Shown: positions 28,501 to 37,590, numbered from the stretch's first letter. The stretch: 56,128 bases of DNA from Tissierellia bacterium (GCA_012728125.1 JAAYFT010000027.1:1-56128); one strand, 5' to 3'. Notes: generated by a model not told the origin, from the letters alone. Numbers and translations are program-made.

Positions 28501-29859
28501 GGAGAAGGCTATGTTTATAGGGCAGGAACTATTGGAACAATAGCAGAGAAAACAGCCTATGGATTTGTAAAAAAATATTTTGAAGAAAGAAATATATCTG
28601 TTAATCCAGCTGAAATAAACAGACTTGTTAAAGGGTGTACTGGAGTTAAAAGGACTTCTGGTCAACATCCTGGCGGAGTCATGATTGTCCCTAAGAATAA
28701 GGATATTTTAGACTTTACACCTATTCAGTATCCCGCAGATGATAAAAATTCTGGTGTTATAACAACCCACTTTGATTACAACGCCATTAGCGGTAGAATA
28801 TTAAAACTTGATATCTTAGGCCATGATGTGCCTACCATAATTAAAATGCTTGAGGACCTAACTGGAGTAGATCCAACTAAAATCCCATTAGATGAACCAA
28901 AGACTATGAAGTTATTTACAAGTACAGAATCCTTAGGCATTAGCAAAGAGGATATAAATTGTGAAGTTGGAACCCTTGGAATTCCAGAATTTGGTACTAA
29001 ATTTGTAAGACAAATGCTTATTGATACTCAACCTCAGACTTTTTCCGACCTAGTTAGAATCAGTGGCCTTTCTCATGGTACTGATGTATGGATAAACAAT
29101 GCCCAAAACTTAGTTAAAGAGGGAATAGCACCTTTAAATAAAGTAATTGCTACGAGAGAAGATATTATGCTCTATCTGATAAATAATGGCATGGATAAGA
29201 AGAAATCGTTTAAAATTATGGAAAAGGTCAGAAAGGGTAGGGGCCTGTCTCCGGAAGAGGAAGAGGAAATGAGACAATTAAATATTCCAGAATGGTATAT
29301 AGAATCCTGTAACAAAATAAAGTACATGTTTCCAAAAGCCCATGCAGCAGCTTATGTAATGATGTCCTTTAGGATTGCATATTTTAAAGTGTATTATCCT
29401 GAGGCATTTTACGCAACCTATTTCACTATTAAAGCAAATGATTTTGACGCAGATTTTGTTTTAAAAGGGAAAGAGGCTGTTCAAGAAAAAATTAATTATT
29501 TGGAGAAATTGGGTAATAATATGACTGCAAAGGAAAAAAATTTACTTACTGTTTTAGAAGTAGTATTAGAAATGTATGCTAGAGGATTTAAGTTTAAAAA
29601 AGTAGACCTTTATAGGTCCCATAGTGATAAGTTTTTATTGGAGGAAGAGGGCATACTACCACCACTTAAATGTCTAGAAGGATTGGGGGAAAGTGTCGCT
29701 AGGAAAATTGTTGAAGAAAGAAATATCTCTAAATTTATTTCTATAGAAGATTTGGTAAATCGTTGTAAAGTTAGCAAGCCAGTTTTAGAAGTATTGACAA
29801 ATCACGGATGTTTAAAAGATTTACCATTAAGCAATCAATTAAGCCTATTTAGTATTTGA
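25597..29859 (+). CDS. polC: DNA polymerase III alpha subunit, PolC type
   Basis: A 1420-residue Gram-positive replicase with built-in proofreading. In order: an N-terminal domain, an OB fold (about 220-310), the first half of the PHP domain (ELHLHTQMSSLDGLNS near 325), an inserted DnaQ-like 3'-5' exonuclease (VVFDIETTGLSAVND near 410), the second PHP half, then the polymerase with GSRGSVGSSFVATM, the zinc-binding CSHC...CPVC segment, EPDIDLNFAGEYQ and SGQHPGGVMIVP, and C-terminal HhH/tail regions. The ATG at 25597 is chosen; the GTG at 25561 adds 12 residues unlike PolC and lies before the AAGGAAGGGGG site. It ends at a promoter for the rimP operon. Confidence 0.96.
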   Translation: MKKTALDLSQFLSKDIVAEIEDIKAYIYKVETIKEKMELYIYISSSKLIFSYLEEKIQEEFQRRFPSFQVQIKVFYEVDGNVEEKLKFYEDKIIEVIKSQIQSSNSWIKDLKWELSNDSLIIFPPNNVAFHLMEENGLLEKIKNMILDELGIALKVLLSDKELQLEEDFLLQKELEEKEIAANTIINTVETNKNNKSVIQDKFYGFGKQIKDDPIKIRDINIETGFCTVQGEVFQLETMELRNNKTLVTFHITDLTDSITVKVFLPQDKTDEFLENVKDNSYVKVSGDIVYDNYSKSLVLMLKSLSKLEKESRKDDEEEKRIELHLHTQMSSLDGLNSITELATRAKEWGHRAIAVTDHGVVQSFPEAMEVSKKLGIKIIYGMEGYLVNDKKEIISNFNENKDYSTFVVFDIETTGLSAVNDMITEIGAIKIENGKIVDTYSQLINPERPIPEKIVELTGITDEMVKDKPTIGEIIYDFKEFIGDHILVAHNASFDAGFIREKFKLYNLELNNPILDTLELSRSVFPTLRSHKLNIIANHLNVDLLNHHRAVDDAKATAEILLKIFDLLKEKGITSFKDINQLNENRDFTKLETFHVVLLAKNLTGLKNLYRLVSESHINYFHRRPRIPKTLLETYREGLIVGSACEAGELYKAILNNKSESEIRNIVNFYDYLEIQPIGNNMHLIRNGKVKDEEELRSINKKIYNLGRKHKKLVVATGDVHFLDPEDEIYRRILMSGQKYQDADIQPPLYFKTTKEMLDEFSYLGEHGAREVVITNPNLINEMVEDILPIPEGTFPPIIEGADEELKNITYNKAIEIYGDPLPDIVKERLERELTSIIKNGYAVMYIIAQKLVWKSLEDGYLVGSRGSVGSSFVATMSGITEVNPLVPHYVCSHCKYSEFFDDGSISSGIDLPDKNCPVCNTKLHKDGQDIPFEVFLGFEGDKEPDIDLNFAGEYQPTAHKYTEELFGEGYVYRAGTIGTIAEKTAYGFVKKYFEERNISVNPAEINRLVKGCTGVKRTSGQHPGGVMIVPKNKDILDFTPIQYPADDKNSGVITTHFDYNAISGRILKLDILGHDVPTIIKMLEDLTGVDPTKIPLDEPKTMKLFTSTESLGISKEDINCEVGTLGIPEFGTKFVRQMLIDTQPQTFSDLVRISGLSHGTDVWINNAQNLVKEGIAPLNKVIATREDIMLYLINNGMDKKKSFKIMEKVRKGRGLSPEEEEEMRQLNIPEWYIESCNKIKYMFPKAHAAAYVMMSFRIAYFKVYYPEAFYATYFTIKANDFDADFVLKGKEAVQEKINYLEKLGNNMTAKEKNLLTVLEVVLEMYARGFKFKKVDLYRSHSDKFLLEEEGILPPLKCLEGLGESVARKIVEERNISKFISIEDLVNRCKVSKPVLEVLTNHGCLKDLPLSNQLSLFSI

Positions 29860-29883
29860 TTTTTTCCCCTTTTGTGGTATAAT
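29856..29883 (+). promoter_or_regulatory. σA-type promoter of the rimP-nusA operon
   Basis: TTGATT (29856-29861) overlaps the polC stop; TATAAT (29878-29883) follows after 16 bases, with a TG two bases upstream of it. Transcription would start near 29890, only about 25 bases before a terminator-like hairpin. Confidence 0.7.
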
Positions 29884-29913
29884 TATGTTGACAAAAAAGC
29901 TTTTATTCTAGAA

Positions 29914-29942
29914 AAGAGTGGGTTTGCCCACTCTTGATTTTT
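29914..29942 (+). terminator. Leader terminator/attenuator before rimP
   Basis: AAGAGTGGG (29914-29922) and CCCACTCTT (29927-29935) form a 9-bp stem with loop TTTG, followed by GATTTTTTA. It stands between the promoter and rimP. B. subtilis controls the rimP-nusA operon by a NusA-dependent terminator in its leader, as I recall, so this is probably the counterpart. A weak alternative hairpin (29900-29904 with 29912-29916) overlaps its left arm. Confidence 0.7.
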
Positions 29943-29981
29943 TATAAACCATGGAGCTTATTATCAATGGAGGTGACCATT

Positions 29982-30446
29982 TTGAGTAGGAAAAATCTTC
30001 TAACTACCATTAGAAATATTGCTGAACCTATAGCTGAAGAATTAGGATATGACCTTGTTGACTTGGAATTTGTAAAAGAAGGAAAGAACCATTTTTTAAG
30101 GATATTCATTGACAAACCAGGGGGAGTAAATTTAGATGATTGTCAAAAAATGAGCCAATTAGTTGACAGTAAATTAGACGAAGAGGACCCTATTGACGTA
30201 TCTTATTACTTAGAAGTATCATCACCTGGACTTGATAGACCCCTTAAAACTGACAAGGATTTAAAAAGGAATTTAGGTAAAGAAGTTGAGGTAAAACTTT
30301 ATGAACCTTATGATGGTAAAAAGATTTTAGAAGGGATATTAGAAGATTACAAAAAAGATGAGATACTATTAAAAGTCCATGAGGACAAGGTGATAAATTT
30401 AAGTAGAAGTAAAATTGCTTTAATTAAATTGGCAATTAAATTTTAA
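29982..30446 (+). CDS. rimP: Ribosome maturation factor RimP
   Basis: A 154-residue 30S assembly factor. Blocks are IAEPIAEELGYDLVDLEF, LRIFIDKPGGVNLDDC, DVSYYLEVSSPGLDRPLK and a C-terminal SH3-like domain. The start is the TTG at 29982 with GGAGGTG six bases upstream; an in-frame ATG at 29934 lies inside the attenuator stem. It opens the rimP-nusA-ylxR-infB-rbfA unit. Confidence 0.95.
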   Translation: MSRKNLLTTIRNIAEPIAEELGYDLVDLEFVKEGKNHFLRIFIDKPGGVNLDDCQKMSQLVDSKLDEEDPIDVSYYLEVSSPGLDRPLKTDKDLKRNLGKEVEVKLYEPYDGKKILEGILEDYKKDEILLKVHEDKVINLSRSKIALIKLAIKF

Positions 30447-30458
30447 GGAGGATTTTGT

Positions 30459-31505
30459 ATGAATGTGGATTTTATCAATGCCCTTCTAGAAATAGAAAAG
30501 GAGAAGGGCATTTCTAAAGATATTATATTTGATGCACTTGAATCTGCATTAATATCTAGTTACAAAAAGAACTTTGGTACATCACAGAATGTTGAAGTTA
30601 ATATGGATAGAACAACAGGTGAAGTAAAAGTCTTTGCAATAAAAGAAGTTGTAGATGAAGTTGAGAATGAGAACTTACAAATAAATTTAGAAGAAGCAAA
30701 AAAAATAGATCCTAAGCATGAAATTGGAGACCTAATAAAAATTGAAATAACTCCCAGGGATTTTGGAAGAATTGCTGCTCAAACAGCAAAACAAGTAGTT
30801 ATTCAAAGAATTAGGGATGCAGAAAGAGATGTAATTTATGAAGAATTCATTAATAGAGAAAATGAAATAATAACTGGATTAGTCCAACGAATTAGTAGAA
30901 ACAACGTATTTATCGACTTAGGAAAAATAGAAGGGATACTACCTCCATCTGAACAAATGGAAAACGAGGAATACAAACAAGGAGATAGGCTAAAGTTATT
31001 GATTCTAGAGGTCAATAAAACTACAAAAGGTCCACAAATTATACTATCAAGATCTCATCCTAATCTCGTAAAAAGATTATTTGAACTGGAAGTCCCTGAA
31101 ATAAGTGATGGTATAGTTGAAATATTTTCAATTTCCAGGGAAGCAGGTTCAAGAACTAAAATCGCAGTATTTTCTAAAGACCCAAATGTAGATCCATTAG
31201 GTGCCTGTGTTGGGACAAAGGGCAGTAGGGTAAAGGTTATAGTTGATGAACTAAAAGGAGAAAAAATTGATATAGTGATTTGGAGTAATGATATAGAAGA
31301 GTTCATTGCCAATAGTTTAAGCCCATCAAAGGTACTCAAGGTTATAGCAAATAAAGAAGAAAAATCTGCCATAGTAGTAGTACCAGATTATCAATTATCT
31401 TTAGCAATTGGTAAAGAAGGTCAAAATGCTAGATTGGCAGCAAGGCTAACAAATTGGAAAATCGATATAAAATCAGAATCTCAATTCAATGAATTAAGTG
31501 AATAA
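30459..31505 (+). CDS. nusA: Transcription termination/antitermination protein NusA
   Basis: A 348-residue NusA of the short Firmicute type. The N-terminal RNA polymerase-binding domain (to about 130) is followed by an S1 domain (about 132-200) and two KH domains with VGTKGSRVKVIVDELKGE and AIGKEGQNARLAARLTNW. The C-terminal acidic repeats of the E. coli protein are absent, as in Bacillus. It stimulates pausing and intrinsic termination, so it may act on its own leader hairpin. Confidence 0.96.
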   Translation: MNVDFINALLEIEKEKGISKDIIFDALESALISSYKKNFGTSQNVEVNMDRTTGEVKVFAIKEVVDEVENENLQINLEEAKKIDPKHEIGDLIKIEITPRDFGRIAAQTAKQVVIQRIRDAERDVIYEEFINRENEIITGLVQRISRNNVFIDLGKIEGILPPSEQMENEEYKQGDRLKLLILEVNKTTKGPQIILSRSHPNLVKRLFELEVPEISDGIVEIFSISREAGSRTKIAVFSKDPNVDPLGACVGTKGSRVKVIVDELKGEKIDIVIWSNDIEEFIANSLSPSKVLKVIANKEEKSAIVVVPDYQLSLAIGKEGQNARLAARLTNWKIDIKSESQFNELSE

Positions 31506-31516
31506 GAGGTGATTAG

Positions 31517-31789
31517 ATGAGAGTTAGGAAGATTCCACTGAGAAAATGTATTGGTTGTGGTGAAAATAAGCCTAAAAAAGAATTAGTTAGGGTTGTTAAA
31601 AATAAGGACTTAGAAGTAAAAATAGATCCTACTGGGAAAATGAATGGTAGAGGTGCGTATATTTGCCCTAATATTAGCTGTTTAGAAAAAGCTCAAAAAA
31701 GCAAAAGACTATCTAATGCACTTGAAATTGAGATTCCCAATACTATATATGAGGAGTTGAGAAGGCTAATGGAATCGGACTTAAAATAG
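31517..31789 (+). CDS. ylxR: YlxR/RnpM family RNA-binding protein
   Basis: A 90-residue YlxR (DUF448) protein with the signature RKCIGCGENKPKKELVR, DPTGKMNGRGAYICP and a KRLSNALE ending. The B. subtilis protein has been reported to bind RNase P RNA (RnpM). It sits between nusA and infB; the usual next gene, the L7Ae-like ylxQ, is missing. Confidence 0.92.
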   Translation: MRVRKIPLRKCIGCGENKPKKELVRVVKNKDLEVKIDPTGKMNGRGAYICPNISCLEKAQKSKRLSNALEIEIPNTIYEELRRLMESDLK

Positions 31790-31822
31790 AATATCACCTT
31801 GAATGAAATAGGGGGTATGTAT

Positions 31823-33922
31823 ATGAAAAAAATAAGAGTTTACGAATTAGCAAGAGAATTGGATACCAGTAGTAAAGATTTAATAAACAAATTAATAGAA
31901 TTAGACATAAATGTTAATAGTCATATGAGTACTCTGGAGAAGGAAGAAGCAGAATTAGTAAAGTCAATTTTAACAGATAGTGTTGAAGAAAAAAAAGAAA
32001 AAAAAGACAGTATTACTAATGAAAAAGACGATAAAAATATAGATAAACAAAATTCTAAAAAAGAAAAAACTGTAATTCCAAAACAAGAAAAAAAGAAAAA
32101 AAATAAAAAAGGTAAGAAAAAAAGAAATAAAAGAGAATATCAAGAAGATAATAAAGAAAGGGATGAGTTAATTATAGAAATAGGAAGCACTATAATTGTA
32201 AGAGAATTAGCTGAAAAAATTGGGGTTACCCCATCACAATTAATATCCAAATTAATAGGCTTAGGTGTTATGGTAAATCAAAACCAACCTATCGATTCAG
32301 ATATAGCTGTTATCGTGGCTGAAGAGTTTGGAGTAGAACTTAAAGTGAAAGATGAATCAGTGGAAGAAGACACTGATACTTTATTCAACCTAGATTTTGA
32401 AGACGATCCGAAGGACCTAAAACCAAGAGCCCCAATAGTAACGGTAATGGGCCATGTAGACCACGGAAAAACTTCATTATTGGATGCTATTAAAAAGACT
32501 AATGTAACTAAATCTGAAGCAGGTGGTATTACACAACATATTGGAGCTTATTTAGTAAATATAAATAACAAGAAGATTTGCTTTTTAGACACCCCAGGCC
32601 ATGAAGCTTTTACTTCCATGCGTGCAAGGGGAGCACAAGTTACTGATATTGCAGTATTAGTAGTTGCAGCTGATGATGGTGTAATGCCTCAAACCATAGA
32701 GGCCATAAACCACGCTAAAGCAGCTAATGTTCCCATAATTGTAGCAATAAATAAAATAGATAAACCTACAGCCAATATAGATAGAATAAAGCAAGAACTA
32801 GTTGAAAACTCTTTAGTTCCAGAAGACTGGGGTGGAGATACTATTACAGTACCTGTGTCTGCAAAGAATAGGGTAGGAATTGAAGAACTTCTTGAAATGA
32901 TATTATTAGTTGCAGAAATACAAGAATTAAAATCCAATCCAAATAGGAAGGCAGTAGGTACCATAATAGAAGCCCAACTTGACAAAGGAAAAGGGCCTAT
33001 GGCTACTGTACTAGTTCAAAAAGGAACACTTGAAATAGGTAGCACAGTAGTTTCTGGGTCTTCCTATGGTAGAGTTAGAGCAATGTTTGATGATAAGGGT
33101 AGAAAAGTTAAAAAGGCCTTACCATCTACTCCAGTAGTAATACTTGGACTATCTGAAGTTCCAAATGCAGGAGATCCATTATATGAAGTAGATGATGAAA
33201 AGACCGCTAGAACTTTAGCTGAAAAACATCAAGAAAAGATTCGAGAACAACAAATAAAAACTGATCAAAAAGTATCTTTAGATGATTTGTTTGAAAGAAT
33301 AAAACAAGGAGAAATTAAAGACTTAAACATTATTATAAAAGCTGATGTTAGAGGCTCTATAGAGGCTTTAAGACAATCACTTGAAAAACTAACCACTGAA
33401 GAAGTAAGGACCAATGTTATTCATAGTGGTGTAGGTGGAATAGCTGAATCAGATATTATGCTGGCATCAGCATCAAATGCCATTGTTATAGGTTTCAATG
33501 TTAGACCTAATTTAAACGCTATAGAAGTTGCTAAAAGGGAAAAAGTTGATATTAGAACATATAGGGTAATCTATGATGCAATAGAAGATATTAAAGCTGC
33601 CATTAAGGGAATGCATGCACCTACTATAGTTGAAGAAGTATTAGGTAGGGCAGAAGTTAGAGCTACATTTAGATTGCCTAATGGTACTACTATTGCAGGA
33701 ATCTATGTTTTAGATGGAAAGATTGCTAGAAACGGGAAGGTAAGACTCTTAAGAAACGACGTAGTTATATATGAGGGTAATGTAGCATCACTTAAGAGAT
33801 TTAAAGATGATGCTAGGGAAGTATTATCAGGATTTGAAGCAGGACTAGGATTAGAAAATTATAATGACGTCAAGGAAGGAGACTTAATAGAAGCATATAT
33901 ATTAAAGGAAGTTCAAAAATAG
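31823..33922 (+). CDS. infB: Translation initiation factor IF-2
   Basis: A 699-residue GTPase that loads initiator tRNA on the 30S subunit. An N-terminal IF2_N module ([19 protein letters not shown]) is followed by a Lys/Glu-rich linker (about 60-118) and a second IF2_N module. The G domain has G1 [11 protein letters not shown]2 [11 protein letters not shown]3 DTPGHEAF, G4 NKID and G5 SAK. Domains II-IV follow. The ATG at 31823 is seven bases after AGGGGG; a TTG at 31799 lies upstream of that site. Confidence 0.96.
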   Translation: MKKIRVYELARELDTSSKDLINKLIELDINVNSHMSTLEKEEAELVKSILTDSVEEKKEKKDSITNEKDDKNIDKQNSKKEKTVIPKQEKKKKNKKGKKKRNKREYQEDNKERDELIIEIGSTIIVRELAEKIGVTPSQLISKLIGLGVMVNQNQPIDSDIAVIVAEEFGVELKVKDESVEEDTDTLFNLDFEDDPKDLKPRAPIVTVMGHVDHGKTSLLDAIKKTNVTKSEAGGITQHIGAYLVNINNKKICFLDTPGHEAFTSMRARGAQVTDIAVLVVAADDGVMPQTIEAINHAKAANVPIIVAINKIDKPTANIDRIKQELVENSLVPEDWGGDTITVPVSAKNRVGIEELLEMILLVAEIQELKSNPNRKAVGTIIEAQLDKGKGPMATVLVQKGTLEIGSTVVSGSSYGRVRAMFDDKGRKVKKALPSTPVVILGLSEVPNAGDPLYEVDDEKTARTLAEKHQEKIREQQIKTDQKVSLDDLFERIKQGEIKDLNIIIKADVRGSIEALRQSLEKLTTEEVRTNVIHSGVGGIAESDIMLASASNAIVIGFNVRPNLNAIEVAKREKVDIRTYRVIYDAIEDIKAAIKGMHAPTIVEEVLGRAEVRATFRLPNGTTIAGIYVLDGKIARNGKVRLLRNDVVIYEGNVASLKRFKDDAREVLSGFEAGLGLENYNDVKEGDLIEAYILKEVQK

Positions 33923-33976
33923 AATTTTCAATACTATTAAATAAAAATATTTATCGGTTAATATCAGAGGTGGCTT

Positions 33977-34345
33977 ATGAATAATAAGAGAGTAAATAGA
34001 ATATCAGAAGAGGTTCGAAAAGTTGTTTCTGAGTTATTATTCAATGGATTAAAGGATCCGAGAATCCATTCTATGACAACTATAACCAATGTAGAAGTAA
34101 CAAGAGACTTGAGATACGCAAAAATTTATGTTTCAGTTCTAGGAAATGATGAAGAAAAGAAAAATACAATTGAAGGCTTAGAAAGTGCCAAAGGATTTAT
34201 TAGGAATGAAATTGGTAAAAAAATCGATTTAAGATATGTTCCAGAACCAATATTTCACTTAGATGAATCTATAGAGCAAGGAATATATATGTCTAAGTTG
34301 ATAGAAGAAGTTAATAAAAATACTAGAGATTCAGGTGAAGAATAA
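33977..34345 (+). CDS. rbfA: Ribosome-binding factor A
   Basis: A 122-residue KH-fold 30S maturation factor: [36 protein letters not shown] and [17 protein letters not shown]. It is the standard gene after infB. CAGAGGTGG precedes the ATG. The stop is 1 base before the nrnA start. Confidence 0.95.
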   Translation: MNNKRVNRISEEVRKVVSELLFNGLKDPRIHSMTTITNVEVTRDLRYAKIYVSVLGNDEEKKNTIEGLESAKGFIRNEIGKKIDLRYVPEPIFHLDESIEQGIYMSKLIEEVNKNTRDSGEE

Positions 34346-34346
34346 T

Positions 34347-35321
34347 ATGGCATCTATATTAGAGGCAGAGTTTAAGAAGGCTTATAAACAGGTTTTAGAA
34401 AGTCAAAATATATATATTGCTTCCCACGTTCAACCAGATGGCGATAATATTGGTTCTATGTTATCCTTAGGGCTGGCACTAAAGAAATTAAATAAAAATG
34501 TTAGATTGCTAAAAAGCGATGAGATTCCATCAGATTATATGTTTCTTCCTAATATTGATTTGATAAAAGATTACGATAATATTGATGAGATTGATCTATT
34601 TATAGCACTTGATTCTAGTGACGAAGGTAGACTTGGCAAAAACAAAGATTTGCTGTCAAAGGCTAAAACCATATTGAATATTGATCATCATATAAGTAAT
34701 ACAGACTTTGGCCATATCAATATAGTAGACCATAATGCAAGCTCTACTGGTGAGTTAATGTATGACTTTATAAAATATATGAATATTTCAATTGATGAAG
34801 ACATGGCCACTTGTATTTATACTGCTATAAGCTCAGATACAGGAAGCTTTATGTATGATAATACAAGCGCAAAGACCCATGAAATAGCTGCAGATTTAAT
34901 TAAAATCGGTATAGATAAAAGAAATATAAATATTAATCTCTATCAAAACAAGAGTTTGGAAAGAACAAAATTGTTTATTAAAACCATGGATAATTTAGAA
35001 TTGTATTTCGAAAACAAGGTTGGACTTGCAAAAATTACACAAGATATGTTAGAAGATTGTAATGCCAAGATGGAAGATTCAGAGGGTATAATATCTTTTA
35101 TTAGGGATATATCACCTGTTGAAGTTGCAATCCTTTTAAAGGAATTTAGCAATAATGAGATCAAGGTAAGTATGAGGAGTAAAAGATATATTGATGTGGC
35201 CAAAATATGTTCAAATTTTGGTGGTGGAGGCCATATTAGGGCAGCAGGCTGTACCATTAATGAATCTATTGAAGAAGCAAAGGCTTTAATATTAAATGAA
35301 ATTGAAGGGCTATTTAGGTGA
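34347..35321 (+). CDS. nrnA: DHH-family oligoribonuclease/phosphatase NrnA
   Basis: A 324-residue DHH/DHHA1 phosphoesterase that degrades nanoRNAs, pGpG or pAp. Motif I is SHVQPDGDNIGSMLSLG, motif II LDSSDEGRLG, motif III the DHH of NIDHHISNTDFG, and the DHHA1 domain has FGGGGHIRAAGC. The ATG at 34347 follows AGGTGA; a GTG at 34335 is part of that site. In Firmicutes without Orn it completes RNA and c-di-GMP turnover. Confidence 0.93.
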   Translation: MASILEAEFKKAYKQVLESQNIYIASHVQPDGDNIGSMLSLGLALKKLNKNVRLLKSDEIPSDYMFLPNIDLIKDYDNIDEIDLFIALDSSDEGRLGKNKDLLSKAKTILNIDHHISNTDFGHINIVDHNASSTGELMYDFIKYMNISIDEDMATCIYTAISSDTGSFMYDNTSAKTHEIAADLIKIGIDKRNININLYQNKSLERTKLFIKTMDNLELYFENKVGLAKITQDMLEDCNAKMEDSEGIISFIRDISPVEVAILLKEFSNNEIKVSMRSKRYIDVAKICSNFGGGGHIRAAGCTINESIEEAKALILNEIEGLFR

Positions 35322-35325
35322 TTTA

Positions 35326-36216
35326 ATGAATGGAGTAATCAATATTTTTAAGCCAAAGGGCATGACATCCCATGACGCTGTAAGCGCACTAAGGAAAATA
35401 TTGAAAATAAAAAAAATAGGTCATATTGGAACTTTAGACCCCAATGCAGCCGGAGTACTACCCTTATGTATTGGAAAGGCCACAAGAATTGTTGAATATC
35501 TTGTTGACCTTGATAAGGAATATATTGGTGAGTTAACTTTAGGCATTAGGACAGATACTCAGGATATGGATGGAAAAGTAATCTATACTTCTGATAAAGA
35601 AGTAGATGAAAGACAAATTTACTCCATAATGGAAAAATATAAAGGTAATCTGTCCCAATTGCCACCTATGTACTCTGCACTAAAACATAAGGGTAAGAAA
35701 CTTTACGAGTTAGCCCGTGAAGGAAAAACAGTTGAAAGACAAGCTAGAAATATAAAGATCTATGATCAAAAAATAATAGAAATTAACGATTGTAAATCGA
35801 TTATTTTTTATGTAAAATGTTCAAGGGGCACCTATATAAGAACTTTATGTGATGATATAGGAATGGACCTTGGAACTTATGGTTATATGTCTTATCTAAT
35901 TAGAACTGGAGTAGGTGATTTTAAGATAAATGATTCCTATAGTCTAGAATATATTAAAAAAATTGGTAAGGAAAATCTTGAAAAAATCCTTATTCCAACA
36001 GATAAGGCAATAGGACATTTAGACGAATTAATTCTAGAGGATCGATTCTATAATAAATTAGTTAATGGCAATCTAATTAAAGTAGATCATCATAATGAGG
36101 AAAAGCTTAATAAAAGTTTGCGAATTTATTGTAACAGTAAGTTTATTGGAGTAGGAAAACTTATGATAAAGGACTCCAATCATTATGTAAAAATGGATAA
36201 AGTCTTACTAATATAG
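35326..36216 (+). CDS. truB: tRNA pseudouridine-55 synthase TruB
   Basis: A 296-residue enzyme with the catalytic Asp in HIGTLDPNAAGVLPLCIG. It also has NIFKPKGMTSHDAV at the N-terminus, QLPPMYSALKHKGKKLYELA and a C-terminal PUA-like part. The ATG at 35326 follows AGGTGA that overlaps the nrnA stop; an in-frame ATG at 35296 is inside nrnA. Confidence 0.95.
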   Translation: MNGVINIFKPKGMTSHDAVSALRKILKIKKIGHIGTLDPNAAGVLPLCIGKATRIVEYLVDLDKEYIGELTLGIRTDTQDMDGKVIYTSDKEVDERQIYSIMEKYKGNLSQLPPMYSALKHKGKKLYELAREGKTVERQARNIKIYDQKIIEINDCKSIIFYVKCSRGTYIRTLCDDIGMDLGTYGYMSYLIRTGVGDFKINDSYSLEYIKKIGKENLEKILIPTDKAIGHLDELILEDRFYNKLVNGNLIKVDHHNEEKLNKSLRIYCNSKFIGVGKLMIKDSNHYVKMDKVLLI

Positions 36217-36225
36217 GTGATATGA

Positions 36226-37140
36226 ATGGAAATATTTGATTTATTAGAATATAAAGAAGAGCGATTTAATACTGCCATAGCCTTGGGAAATTTTGATGGA
36301 CTTCATTTAGGACATCGAAAGTTAATAAATGCCATGGTAAGTAGATCTAGAGAAATTGGAGTTAAACCTTCTTTGCTATTATTTAAAAATCATACTAAAA
36401 CAACTATAAATAAAAATAAGCCAAAAATAATAACCAATAACGAACAAAAATTTAGAATTGCTGAAGAGTTAGGCATTGAGATTATTTATCTCATAGATTT
36501 CGATGAGAATATTATGAAATTATCTGGAGAAGAATTCGTTACAAATATTATCCTTGAAAAGATGAATAGTAAATTAGTGACTGTTGGCTTTGACTATAGA
36601 TTTGGATATAAAGCATCTGGTGACTCTAATTACCTAATAGAATTGGGTAAGAAATATGATTTTGATGTTATAGTTGTTGAGCCAGTTTATGTTGATAATA
36701 AGGTTGTTAGCAGTTCTAGTATTAGAGAATTAATATCTGTGGGAAAAATCGAAGAAACTACCAAAAAACTTGGCAGACCTTATTCTTTCCTTGGTAAGGT
36801 TATTCCAGGTAGTAATAGGGGAAATAAACTAGGTTTTCCAACTGCCAATATTGAACTTATAGATAATTATGTTGTTCCCAAAACCGGAGTTTATGTAACT
36901 AATACTATAATAGATAATAAAAGATATATATCTGCAACGAATATAGGATATAATCCTACATTTAATGAAAATGTTTTGAAAATAGAAACTCATATTCTTG
37001 ATTTTGAGGATAAAATTTATGGGAAAATTATTGAAATTGAGTTTTTAGAATTTATGCGGGATGATATAAAATTTGATGATCCAGAGGATTTAATTGATCA
37101 GATGAGACTTGATATAGAACTAATAAAAAATAGATATTAA
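36226..37140 (+). CDS. ribF: Bifunctional riboflavin kinase/FAD synthetase RibF
   Basis: A 304-residue enzyme that makes FMN and FAD. The N-terminal adenylyltransferase has the HxGH-type ALGNFDGLHLGHRKLI motif and the SSSSIRELI motif. The C-terminal riboflavin kinase has VIPGSNRGNKLGFPTANIE and TGVYVTN. It ends the truB-ribF pair before the rpsO promoter. Confidence 0.95.
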   Translation: MEIFDLLEYKEERFNTAIALGNFDGLHLGHRKLINAMVSRSREIGVKPSLLLFKNHTKTTINKNKPKIITNNEQKFRIAEELGIEIIYLIDFDENIMKLSGEEFVTNIILEKMNSKLVTVGFDYRFGYKASGDSNYLIELGKKYDFDVIVVEPVYVDNKVVSSSSIRELISVGKIEETTKKLGRPYSFLGKVIPGSNRGNKLGFPTANIELIDNYVVPKTGVYVTNTIIDNKRYISATNIGYNPTFNENVLKIETHILDFEDKIYGKIIEIEFLEFMRDDIKFDDPEDLIDQMRLDIELIKNRY

Positions 37141-37142
37141 TG

Positions 37143-37171
37143 TTTACAATTATAAATTACTATGATAATAT
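37143..37171 (+). promoter_or_regulatory. Probable promoter of rpsO
   Basis: TTTACA (37143-37148) and TAATAT (37166-37171) are 17 bases apart; a TATTAT at 37169-37174 gives an alternative -10 element with wider spacing. No stronger candidate lies in the ribF-rpsO gap. Confidence 0.45.
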
Positions 37172-37191
37172 TATATTTGGAAATTTCCTAT

Positions 37192-37228
37192 GGCTTTGTT
37201 CGTCGATTCCTCAACGATGTACACAGCT
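37192..37228 (+). promoter_or_regulatory. rpsO leader hairpin (possible S15 autoregulatory site)
   Basis: The arms 37192-37205 and 37215-37228 pair at 12 of 14 positions (two of the pairs are G-U) around a 9-base loop (ATTCCTCAA). It lies about 20 bases before the AUGGAGGUG ribosome-binding site and has no U-run. S15 mRNAs are autoregulated through leader structures in several bacteria, but those structures are diverse, so this is only a candidate. Confidence 0.45.
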
Positions 37229-37259
37229 TTAGGAGTATTATAAAAATGGAGGTGTAAAA

Positions 37260-37526
37260 ATGTTAACAAAAGAAGTTAAAGAACAAATTATCAATGAGTA
37301 TAAGGTACATGAAAATGATACCGGCTCACCAGAAGTACAAATTGCATTATTAACTTACAGGATTAACTCTTTAAATGAGCATTTAAAAACTCACAAAAAG
37401 GACCACCATTCTAGAAGAGGATTATTAAAAATGGTTGGTCAAAGAAGAGGTCTTTTAAAATATCTTGAGAAAAAGGATATTGAAAGATATCGTTCTTTGA
37501 TAGAAAAATTAGGCATCAGAGGTTAA
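37260..37526 (+). CDS. rpsO: 30S ribosomal protein S15
   Basis: An 88-residue S15 of standard length: [38 protein letters not shown] and [12 protein letters not shown]. It is the usual neighbour upstream of pnp. Confidence 0.97.
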   Translation: MLTKEVKEQIINEYKVHENDTGSPEVQIALLTYRINSLNEHLKTHKKDHHSRRGLLKMVGQRRGLLKYLEKKDIERYRSLIEKLGIRG

Positions 37527-37528
37527 TA

Positions 37529-37556
37529 AGAGCGGGAACATCCCGCTCTATTGATT
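37529..37556 (+). terminator. Terminator after rpsO
   Basis: AGAGCGGGA (37529-37537) and TCCCGCTCT (37541-37549) form a perfect 9-bp, GC-rich stem with loop ACA. The tail ATTGATTT is a weak U-tract, so termination may be partial. Confidence 0.7.
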
Positions 37557-37584
37557 TACCTAGATATTTTCTATTTTTATAGGA

Positions 37585-37590
37585 TATAAT
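37585..37590 (+). promoter_or_regulatory. Possible -10 element upstream of pnp
   Basis: A consensus TATAAT occurs 29 bases before the pnp start, in GGATATAATATAAG. No good -35 hexamer lies at 16-18 bases, so it is a weak call based on the -10 element and the preceding terminator. Confidence 0.4.
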
